Part shown: positions 24,660-31,206 of the stretch, in pieces
How the letters are laid out: every line of letters begins with the position of its first letter
How positions within the stretch are numbered: the first letter of the stretch is position 1
Source of the DNA: Mycobacterium intermedium
Lineage (GTDB): Bacteria > Actinomycetota > Actinomycetes > Mycobacteriales > Mycobacteriaceae
Direction of reading: 5' to 3'
Length of the DNA stretch: 40,200 nt
Assembly: GCF_002086275.1 (NCBI RefSeq)
Contig: NZ_MVHT01000061.1
Span: forward strand, 1-40,200
Notes under the pieces: model-generated
What the model was told of the DNA's origin: nothing
What the model saw: the letters and a program-made list of their open reading frames with translations, nothing else
Database searches by the model: none
Program-made: the position numbers and the translations under genes

Positions 24660-25604
24660 TCAGTCGCCGTGCTTATGGCGGAAATACTCGACCGTACGGC
24701 GAATTCCGTCGTCCAACTGCACCTGCGGCCGCCAGCCCAAAACCCGTTCCGCCAGGCTGATATCGAGGCAGGACCGCCGCAGGTCGCCCAGCCGCGGCGG
24801 GTGAAACTCCGGGTCGTCCGGCCCGCCGACGGCGGTTGCCACCGCGGTGTGGAGCTGCCGGTCCGAGGTTTCCACGCCCGTGCCGATGTTGAACCGCTGC
24901 CCGCCGCCCTGGTCGCCCGAAGCCCGCACGAAGGCGTCCACCACATCGTCGACGAAAACGTAGTCGCGGGTGTTGGTGCCGTCGCCGAACACTTTGGTGG
25001 GCCTACCGGACAGCAGCGCCTGGGCGAAGATGGCCACCACGCCCGCTTCGCCGTGTGGATCCTGCCGCGGACCGTAGACGTTCGCCGGGGCGATGTGCGA
25101 ACACTCCAGCCCGTACAGGTGCCGGAACGTGTTCAAGTAGATCTCGCCGGCCACCTTGCCCGCGGCATACGGCGAGGCCGGGTCGGTGGGCACGGTCTCC
25201 GGCGTCGGGTACACCGGCGGGGTGCCATAGATAGATCCGCCCGACGAGGTGTGCACCACCTTGCGGACGTTGGTGCGCCGGGCCGCCTCGGCCAGCCGGA
25301 TGGTGCCGATGACGTTGACCGACGCGTCGAACTCCGGGTTCGCCACCGAATGCCGCACGTCGATCTGGGCGGCCAGGTGAAACACCACTTCGGGTCGGTG
25401 CTGCTCGAAGATGGCTTCCAGGTCCGCGGTGACGATGTCCGCCTCGACGAACGTGTGAGCGGGGTTGTCGGCCAGATGCTCGATGTTGGTGGCACGGCCG
25501 GTAGCGAAATTGTCCAGGCCCACCACCGTGTGGCCGTCGGCGAGAAGACGGTCGACTAGCGTCGACCCGATGAAACCGGCTGCCCCGGTGACCAGTGCGC
25601 GCAC
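24660..25604 (-). CDS. galE1: UDP-glucose 4-epimerase GalE1
   Basis: GalE interconverts UDP-glucose and UDP-galactose (some also act on the N-acetyl forms), supplying galactan of the cell wall. The 314-residue short-chain dehydrogenase fold has the NAD motif GAAGFIG (7-13), LDNFATGR after the second strand, the catalytic Ser in SSGGSIYG and the YAAGK pair (Tyr/Lys), and a GDGTNTRDYVFVDDVV segment for the sugar nucleotide. It is the orthologue of Rv3634c. GTG at 25604 gives the same 314 residues and sits six bases after a TATGGT box, so a longer start is unlikely. Its 5' end overlaps the divergent membrane-protein gene. Confidence 0.94.
   Translation of the reverse strand: MRALVTGAAGFIGSTLVDRLLADGHTVVGLDNFATGRATNIEHLADNPAHTFVEADIVTADLEAIFEQHRPEVVFHLAAQIDVRHSVANPEFDASVNVIGTIRLAEAARRTNVRKVVHTSSGGSIYGTPPVYPTPETVPTDPASPYAAGKVAGEIYLNTFRHLYGLECSHIAPANVYGPRQDPHGEAGVVAIFAQALLSGRPTKVFGDGTNTRDYVFVDDVVDAFVRASGDQGGGQRFNIGTGVETSDRQLHTAVATAVGGPDDPEFHPPRLGDLRRSCLDISLAERVLGWRPQVQLDDGIRRTVEYFRHKHGD
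25557..25562 (+). promoter_or_regulatory. Putative -10 box (TAGCGT) for the Rv3635-like gene, inside galE1
   Basis: TAGCGT ends seven bases before the ATG at 25570, a leaderless spacing. The box lies within the first codons of galE1 on the opposite strand. Confidence 0.4.
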
Positions 25605-27378
25605 CGGCCCACCATACCGGCGGGTCATTCTGCTGGCCGCAGCGCTGATCGTTGTGCAGTTGGGTGTCCGCGCCGTACTGGCTTTCGGGGGATATTTCTA
25701 CTGGGACGATCTGATCCTGGTCGGCAGGGCCAGCACACAGGGGCTGCTGTCGCCGTCGTACCTCTTCGACGACCACGACGGACACGTGATGCCGGCCGCG
25801 TTCCTGGTCGCCGGCGCCATCATCCGGCTGGCGCCCTTGGTCTGGACCTGGCCGGCGACCAGCCTGGTGGTGCTGCAGTTACTGGCGTCGCTGTCGTTGT
25901 TGCGCGCGTTGCACGTGATCCTCGGCTGGCGTCCCGTCCTGCTGGTACCGCTGACGTTCGCATTGTTCACACCGCTGGGCGTGCCGGGGTTCGCGTGGTG
26001 GGCGGCGGCGCTGAACTCGCTGCCGATGCTGGCGGCGCTGGCCTGGGTGTGCGCGGATGCGATCCTGCTGATCCGCACCGGCAACCAGCGGTACGCGGTG
26101 ACGGGCGTACTCGTCTATTTCGGCGGCTTGTTGTTCTTCGAGAAGGCGGCGGTGATTCCGTTCGTCGCATTCGTGGTTGCCGCGCTGGTATGCCACGTGG
26201 GCGGCGACGAACGGCCGCTGCGCACGGTGTGGCGGGCCGGCTTCCGGTTGTGGGTGTCGTCGCTGGCCCTGACGGTCGCCTGGGCCGGGTTGTATCTGGC
26301 CGTGGTGGATCAGCGACGGTGGAGTTCGGACCTGGCCATGACGTGGGATCTGCTGCGCCGTTCGATCACCCACGGCATCGTGCCGGGGCTGGCCGGCGGG
26401 CCGTGGGAGTGGAATCGGTGGGCACCGGCGTCGCCATGGGCCACCCCCCCGCCAGCGGTCATGGCCCTCGGCTGGCTGGTATTGGTTGCACTGCTTGGGT
26501 TTTCGCTGGCCCGCAAGCAGCGCATCGGGCCGGTCTGGCTGACCGCGGTCGGCTACTCGGTGGCCTGCCAGGTGCCGATCTACCTGATGCGGTCATCGCG
26601 TTTCACCGCGCTCGAATTGGCCCAAACATTGCGGTATTTCCCTGATCTCGTGGTCGTCCTGGCGCTGCTGGCCGCGGTCGCCTTCACGGCGCCGAACCGA
26701 CCCGGCGCGCGTTGGCTGGACGCGTCGCGGGCCCGCAGCGCGGTGATAGTCGGTGTGGCCGCACTGTTTCTGGCCAGTTGCCTGTACTCCACGGCCACCT
26801 TCCTGACATCCTGGCGCGACAACCCCGTGGAGCCGTACCTGAAGAACGCGCGCGCGAGTTTGGCTGCCGCGAGGGAGTCGAATGCGCCGCTGTTGGATCA
26901 GGAGGTCGATCCGTTGGTATTGCAGCGGGTCGCGTGGCCGGAGAACCTGGCCAGCCACATGTTCGGCTTACTGGCCGACAGGCCCGAATTTGCCAGCACG
27001 ACAACCCAATTGCGCATGTTCAACAGCGCCGGCGTGCTGGTTGATGCGCGAGTGACGTGGGTCCGCCACATCTTGCCGGGTCCGACGCCGCAATGCGGGT
27101 ACTTCGCGCAGCCGGACCGGCCGGCTCGGTTGCTGTTGGACGGCCCGCTGCTGCCGGCCGACTGGACCGTTGAGCTGAATTACCTGGCCAACATCGACGG
27201 CTCCTTGACCGTGGCGCTGAGCGAGGGACCGGACACGAAGGTCCCGGTACACCCGGGACTCAACCGCGTTTACGTCCGACTGCCCGGTGCCGGCGACGCG
27301 ATCACGGTGCAAGCCAACACCGCCGCGCTGGCGGTCTGCATTGCGGCGGGACCGGTCGGGTTTCTGGCGCCGCTCTGA
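25570..27378 (+). CDS. Large polytopic membrane protein, possible GT-C glycosyltransferase (Rv3635-like)
   Basis: The 602-residue product has about ten or eleven hydrophobic segments over residues 18-430 and then a soluble C-terminal part. The first external loop carries Asp46-Asp47 in FYWDDLILVG right after the first helix, the placement of the acidic motif in GT-C glycosyltransferases that use polyprenyl-phosphate sugars. It matches Rv3635, a conserved membrane protein of unknown function in M. tuberculosis. GT-C activity is an inference; the nearby GalNAc lipid genes make a sugar-transfer role attractive. ATG 25570 has a leaderless -10 box; GTG 25588 is an alternative closer to the H37Rv length (591). 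Confidence 0.85.
   Translation: MKPAAPVTSARTGPPYRRVILLAAALIVVQLGVRAVLAFGGYFYWDDLILVGRASTQGLLSPSYLFDDHDGHVMPAAFLVAGAIIRLAPLVWTWPATSLVVLQLLASLSLLRALHVILGWRPVLLVPLTFALFTPLGVPGFAWWAAALNSLPMLAALAWVCADAILLIRTGNQRYAVTGVLVYFGGLLFFEKAAVIPFVAFVVAALVCHVGGDERPLRTVWRAGFRLWVSSLALTVAWAGLYLAVVDQRRWSSDLAMTWDLLRRSITHGIVPGLAGGPWEWNRWAPASPWATPPPAVMALGWLVLVALLGFSLARKQRIGPVWLTAVGYSVACQVPIYLMRSSRFTALELAQTLRYFPDLVVVLALLAAVAFTAPNRPGARWLDASRARSAVIVGVAALFLASCLYSTATFLTSWRDNPVEPYLKNARASLAAARESNAPLLDQEVDPLVLQRVAWPENLASHMFGLLADRPEFASTTTQLRMFNSAGVLVDARVTWVRHILPGPTPQCGYFAQPDRPARLLLDGPLLPADWTVELNYLANIDGSLTVALSEGPDTKVPVHPGLNRVYVRLPGAGDAITVQANTAALAVCIAAGPVGFLAPL
25611..25616 (-). promoter_or_regulatory. Putative -10 box (TATGGT) for galE1, inside the divergent gene
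   Basis: On the minus strand TATGGT ends six bases before the galE1 GTG at 25604. The box lies inside the coding start of the divergent membrane-protein gene. Confidence 0.5.
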
Positions 27379-27433
27379 CGGGGGCGGGCTCGCTGCAGGT
27401 TCGCCCAGCGTCACACTGGGGTGGCGCTCAGGC

Positions 27434-27461
27434 TCGAACGTCAAGCCAGCGTGACGTTCGA
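27434..27461. terminator. Ten-base-pair hairpin between convergent genes
   Basis: TCGAACGTCA (27434-27443) pairs fully with TGACGTTCGA (27452-27461) around an eight-base loop. It lies between the stop of the Rv3635-like gene and the stop of the CDGP gene and could end transcription from either side. There is no T-tract, so it would be of the I-shaped type proposed for mycobacteria, or it may be a dispersed repeat. Confidence 0.45.
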
Positions 27462-27472
27462 CGCTGAAATGC

Positions 27473-27796
27473 TCAGTCGTCGATGTGGCCCGGTGGGTCG
27501 GCAAAGGCGCCGGCAGGTTGAAAACCCGGGCCGAGCACGTCGCATTGCTTATCGGGCGCGAAGTAGGAACTGGCGCCCCGCTGAATCAGGTTCATGAATC
27601 CCACGCAACGCTGCCAGGTGCCGTCGGGCTGGACTGGGCCGTCGCACTTGCTGATGACTCCGAATCCGCCGTATACGCAGCCTGCGTTGGCGGGTGGCGC
27701 GGTGGCGATCAACCCGCCGGCCATCACAGCGGCAACGCCCAGGCTGGCGACGAAAGCGCCAATCCCCCGCTGCAGGGTGAAATTGAGTGCATACAT
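27473..27796 (-). CDS. Small secreted CDGP-motif protein
   Basis: The 107-residue precursor has a clear signal peptide: a basic start, a hydrophobic core (about 12-30) and ATAPPANA before the likely cleavage after residue 38. The mature part of about 69 residues has four cysteines (near 40, 51, 64 and 87), which could form two disulfides, and the motif KCDGPVQPDGTWQRC, which marks a family of short secreted mycobacterial proteins named for CDGP. Function unknown. ATG at 27796 has GAAGGGGA just upstream; an earlier in-frame start would spoil the signal peptide. It stands alone, convergent with the membrane-protein gene. Confidence 0.85.
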   Translation of the reverse strand: MYALNFTLQRGIGAFVASLGVAAVMAGGLIATAPPANAGCVYGGFGVISKCDGPVQPDGTWQRCVGFMNLIQRGASSYFAPDKQCDVLGPGFQPAGAFADPPGHIDD

Positions 27797-28066
27797 TGCG
27801 TCCCCTTCGGATTGCCGCGGATCAATCATTTCATCGGAGCGGGACTGGACAAAGTGTCGTGCGCGCCTGTTTCAGGAACTGGACAACAGCCGGGTGGAGC
27901 GGAACCGACTAGCGCACCACAGGCGTCCCTGGCGTTGACTGGCCGTTCCGGACGTACCGAACGAGCCACCGGCGTCGCCGCCGCTACACCCTGCCGGGAC
28001 CCGGCGCCGCCCGCGCGCCCCTGGTCAGCGACACTTCTTCGGGGCAGTAATTAACCGTCGGCACAC

Positions 28067-28086
28067 CGACGACGGATGCGTCGTCG
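28067..28086 (-). terminator. Possible hairpin terminator for tRNA-Thr
   Basis: An eight-base-pair stem (28067-28074 with 28079-28086) around a GATG loop lies 12 bases beyond the tRNA 3' end on the minus strand. There is no strong T-tract. The 270 bases from here to the CDGP gene hold no supported gene. Confidence 0.35.
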
Positions 28087-28098
28087 TCATGACGCAGA

Positions 28099-28174
28099 TG
28101 GAGCCGCCTAGGAGAATCGAACTCCTGACCTATTCATTACGAGTGAATCGCTCTACCGACTGAGCTAAGGCGGC
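28099..28174 (-). tRNA. tRNA-Thr (anticodon CGT)
   Basis: The minus strand folds as a full cloverleaf: acceptor GCCGCCT paired with AGGCGGC, D-stem GCTC/GAGC, anticodon stem ATTCA/TGAAT around loop CTCGTAA with anticodon CGT (reads ACG), variable loop AGGTC, and T-arm AGGAG-TTCGATT-CTCCT. The 3' CCA is encoded (28099-28101). No intron or mismatched stem is seen. It lies just downstream of holB on the same strand, as in M. tuberculosis. Confidence 0.97.
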
Positions 28175-28190
28175 GTCAGGCGGCCCGAGT

Positions 28191-29396
28191 CTAGCGCAGT
28201 TCTTGACCGATCGTTGCGACCATGGCGTCAACAGCGAATTTGGGCTTGACGTTGGTGGCCAACGCCTCGCGGCACTGCAGCACGGCCTCGATGCAACGCA
28301 GCAGCCGTTCGGGCGCGGCGTGGGCGGCCAGGGACGCGACGCGGTCGGCCATATCCGGGTGGTTGGCCTGCACTTCTCCCGCATTGGACGCGACCAGGAG
28401 GGCGTCGCGGAAATAGGTGGCCAAATCGATCAGTGCGCGGTCCAGCGCATCACGCGAGGCGCGGGTCTGACGAGACTTCTGCCGCCGTTCTAAGTCCTTG
28501 ATCGCTCCCGCCGCGCCGCGCATCGTCCCCGCGGTGCCCTTGCCGGTGCCGCCGGCTCCGAGAGCCGTGCGCAGTTCTTCGGTCTCGGTTTCCGCCCGAT
28601 CGGCGGTCAATGCCACCGCTTCGGCTTCGGCGGCGGCGACCAACTCCTCGGCCGCTGCGTATGCCCGCGACGGCGTCACGGCATCTCGCACCAATGCCAG
28701 CGCCTGCTCTCGCCGCTGTCGGGCGTCGGAATCGGTGGCCAGCCGTCGCGCCCGGCCCACGTGACCACCGCTGACCGAAGCGGCCCAGTTGGCTGTCTTC
28801 GCATCGAGCCCGTCGCCGTCGATGAGCACCTGCGCTATGGACGGGGTAGACGGAGTCACCAGCGCCACGTGCCGGCAGCGTGAGCGCAGCGTGATCGCAA
28901 TGTCTTCAGGGTCGACGGATGGCGCGCACAGCAGAAAAACCGTTGACGGCGGGGGCTCTTCGACGACCTTGAGCAGGGCGTTGGCGGCGCCTTCGGTCAA
29001 CCTGTCGGCGTCCTCGACGACGACGATCTGGTGCCGTCCGGTGGTGGGCTTGCGCGAGGCGATCTGCACGATCGCGCGCATGTCGTCGACACCGATGGAC
29101 AGGCCCTCGGGAATGACCCGCCGCACGTCGGCGTGAGTGCCTGCCATCGTCGTCGTACACGCCCGACACATCCCGCACCCGGGGTCTTCGTCGGAGGTGC
29201 ACTGCAGTGCGGCCGCGAAGCACAACGCGGCGACCGAGCGCCCCGAACCGGGCGGACCGGTGATGAGCCACGCATGTGTCATAGTCCCGGCGCCGCCGTC
29301 GTTGTGATCAGCATCACCGCGGGCGGCGCGCGCCGCCGCCAACAGTTCGGCTTCCACCGCGTGTTGGCCTACCAGCCGCGTAAACACCCCGGACAT
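28191..29396 (-). CDS. holB: DNA polymerase III subunit delta-prime
   Basis: Delta-prime is the stator of the clamp loader that places the beta clamp on DNA. The 401-residue protein has a P-loop-like GPPGSGRS (47-54) in which the catalytic Lys is Arg, typical of a non-hydrolysing subunit, a Cys4 zinc module (Cys66, 74, 77, 80), the VVVEDADRLTEGAANALLKVVEEPPP Walker-B/sensor region and the late SRCRHV. A charged, Ala-rich insertion precedes the collar domain. ATG 29396 gives the same length as Rv3644c; the adjacent ATG at 29399 is equally possible. It diverges from the adenylate cyclase. Confidence 0.93.
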   Translation of the reverse strand: MSGVFTRLVGQHAVEAELLAAARAARGDADHNDGGAGTMTHAWLITGPPGSGRSVAALCFAAALQCTSDEDPGCGMCRACTTTMAGTHADVRRVIPEGLSIGVDDMRAIVQIASRKPTTGRHQIVVVEDADRLTEGAANALLKVVEEPPPSTVFLLCAPSVDPEDIAITLRSRCRHVALVTPSTPSIAQVLIDGDGLDAKTANWAASVSGGHVGRARRLATDSDARQRREQALALVRDAVTPSRAYAAAEELVAAAEAEAVALTADRAETETEELRTALGAGGTGKGTAGTMRGAAGAIKDLERRQKSRQTRASRDALDRALIDLATYFRDALLVASNAGEVQANHPDMADRVASLAAHAAPERLLRCIEAVLQCREALATNVKPKFAVDAMVATIGQELR

Positions 29397-29404
29397 CATC
29401 GGCA

Positions 29405-29410
29405 ACAGTA
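29405..29410 (-). promoter_or_regulatory. Putative -10 box (TACTGT) for holB
   Basis: On the minus strand TACTGT lies five bases before ATG 29399 and eight before ATG 29396, compatible with a leaderless transcript from either start. Confidence 0.4.
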
Positions 29411-29539
29411 GTGACCCGCGCCGACAGATACCGATCGGCCATCGTTTCGCGACAATTCCGTGATCTTGAAGCATCTTTCGGCCGATTTCGGCGACTTGCC
29501 GGGCCACAAAGAAGTTTCCGACGAGTCCCCGCCTCCCGA

Positions 29540-29545
29540 TACGGT
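29540..29545 (+). promoter_or_regulatory. Putative -10 box (TACGGT) for the adenylate cyclase
   Basis: TACGGT ends six bases before ATG 29552, and no ribosome site is seen, so a leaderless transcript is likely. Confidence 0.5.
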
Positions 29546-29551
29546 GGGCAC

Positions 29552-31192
29552 ATGGCCAACGCGGCAACACTGCCCAGGCGAATCGGTGCATTCGCCCGGT
29601 GGGTGGTGCGCACCCCGTGGCCAGTTTTTTCCCTGAGCATGCTGCAGGCGGACATCATCGGTGGCCTGTTCGTGCTCGGGTTCCTGCGGTACGGCCTGCC
29701 GCCGAGCGAACGCATCGAGTTGCAGGACCTCCCGACGCTCAACGTCACGATCTTCATCGCGTCGGTCATCTTGTTGTTCTTCGCCGGGTTCGTCTGGAAT
29801 CTCCACCTGTTGGTCCCGGTCTTCCGGTGGCAACGCCGCGACAATCTGCTCGCCGAGACCGATCCCGCGGCCACCGAACTGGCCCGCCGCCGCGCGCTGC
29901 GGATGCCCTTCTACCGCACGCTGACCAGTGCGGCGGCGTGGTGCATCGGCAGCGTGGTATTCCTCGTCGCAAGCTGGTCGGTGGCCCGCCACTCGGCGCC
30001 CGTCGTCATCGTTGCCACCGCGCTTGGCGCCACCGCCACCGCCATCATCGGTTACCTGCAGTCCGAGCGGGTCTTGCGGCCGGTGGCCGTGGCGGCGCTG
30101 CGCAGCGGCGTCCCGGAGAACGTCAAGGCACCCGGCGTCATATTGCGGTTGATGCTGACCTGGATGCTGTCCACCGCGGTGCCGTTGCTGGCCATCGTGC
30201 TGGCGGTCGTGTCGGACAAGATATCCCTGCTGCACACCACCCCCGACACGCTGTTCAATCCGATCCTGCTGCTCGCGCTGGCGGCTCTGGGCATCGGAGG
30301 GGTGAGCACGCTGTTGGTCTCGATGTCGATCGCCGACCCCCTGCGCCAGCTCCGCTGGGCGCTGTCGGAGGTGCAACGCGGCAACTACAACGCGCACATG
30401 CAGATTTACGACGCCAGCGAACTGGGTCTGCTGCAAGCCGGCTTCAACGACATGGTCCGCGACCTGTCTGAGCGGCAGCGGCTACGCGACCTGTTCGGCC
30501 GCTACGTGGGCGAAGACGTGGCACGGCGGGCCCTGGAGCGCGGCACCGAGTTGGGCGGGCAGGAGCGCGACGTGGCGGTGCTGTTCGTGGACTTGGTGGG
30601 TTCCACCCAGTTGGCCGCGACGCGGCCGCCCGCCGAGGTCGTCAGTCTGCTCAACGAGTTCTTCCGGGTGGTGGTCGACACCGTCGGTCGCCACGGCGGC
30701 TTCGTCAACAAGTTCCAGGGCGACGCCGCGCTGGCCATCTTCGGCGCGCCCATCGAACACCCCGACGCTTCGGGTGGCGCCCTGGCGGCCGCCCGCGAAT
30801 TGCACGACGAGCTCTTACCGGTGCTGGGTTCGGCGGAATTCGGCATCGGTGTGTCGGCGGGCCGGGCCATCGCCGGTCACATCGGCGCCCAGGCCCGGTT
30901 CGAGTACACCGTGATCGGCGACCCGGTGAACGAGGCGGCTCGACTCACGGAGCTGGCCAAACTCGAAGAGGGCCACGTGCTGGCGTCGGCGATCGCGGTC
31001 AGCGGTGCGCTGGACGCCGAGGCGCTGTGCTGGGATGTCGGCGAGGTCGTGGAGCTGCGCGGCCGCGCCGCACCCACCCAACTGGCCCGGCCGTTGAATT
31101 TGGCCCCCAGCCCCCCCGAGGCCGACGAAGTCCCCGACGAAGACGAAGCAGCAGACGAAGCAGAAGAGATTCCCAGCGAAGCCAACCGCTAG
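29552..31192 (+). CDS. Membrane class III adenylate cyclase with HAMP domain (Rv3645-like)
   Basis: The enzyme makes cAMP from ATP at the inner membrane. The 546-residue protein has six membrane helices (about 26-46, 64-90, 126-146, 150-168, 200-222, 236-260), a HAMP linker (about 255-308) and a cyclase domain (335-510). Catalytic residues are all present: metal ligands Asp347 (FVDLVGST) and Asp391 (KFQGDAAL), substrate residues Lys387 and Asp457, and transition-state Asn460 and Arg464 (GDPVNEAARL). The C-terminal 30 residues are strongly acidic. The orthologue Rv3645 is a major cAMP source in M. tuberculosis linked to fatty-acid use. It converges on topA with 14 bases between stops. Confidence 0.94.
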   Translation: MANAATLPRRIGAFARWVVRTPWPVFSLSMLQADIIGGLFVLGFLRYGLPPSERIELQDLPTLNVTIFIASVILLFFAGFVWNLHLLVPVFRWQRRDNLLAETDPAATELARRRALRMPFYRTLTSAAAWCIGSVVFLVASWSVARHSAPVVIVATALGATATAIIGYLQSERVLRPVAVAALRSGVPENVKAPGVILRLMLTWMLSTAVPLLAIVLAVVSDKISLLHTTPDTLFNPILLLALAALGIGGVSTLLVSMSIADPLRQLRWALSEVQRGNYNAHMQIYDASELGLLQAGFNDMVRDLSERQRLRDLFGRYVGEDVARRALERGTELGGQERDVAVLFVDLVGSTQLAATRPPAEVVSLLNEFFRVVVDTVGRHGGFVNKFQGDAALAIFGAPIEHPDASGGALAAARELHDELLPVLGSAEFGIGVSAGRAIAGHIGAQARFEYTVIGDPVNEAARLTELAKLEEGHVLASAIAVSGALDAEALCWDVGEVVELRGRAAPTQLARPLNLAPSPPEADEVPDEDEAADEAEEIPSEANR

Positions 31193-31206
31193 CCGCTAGC
31201 CGCGCT

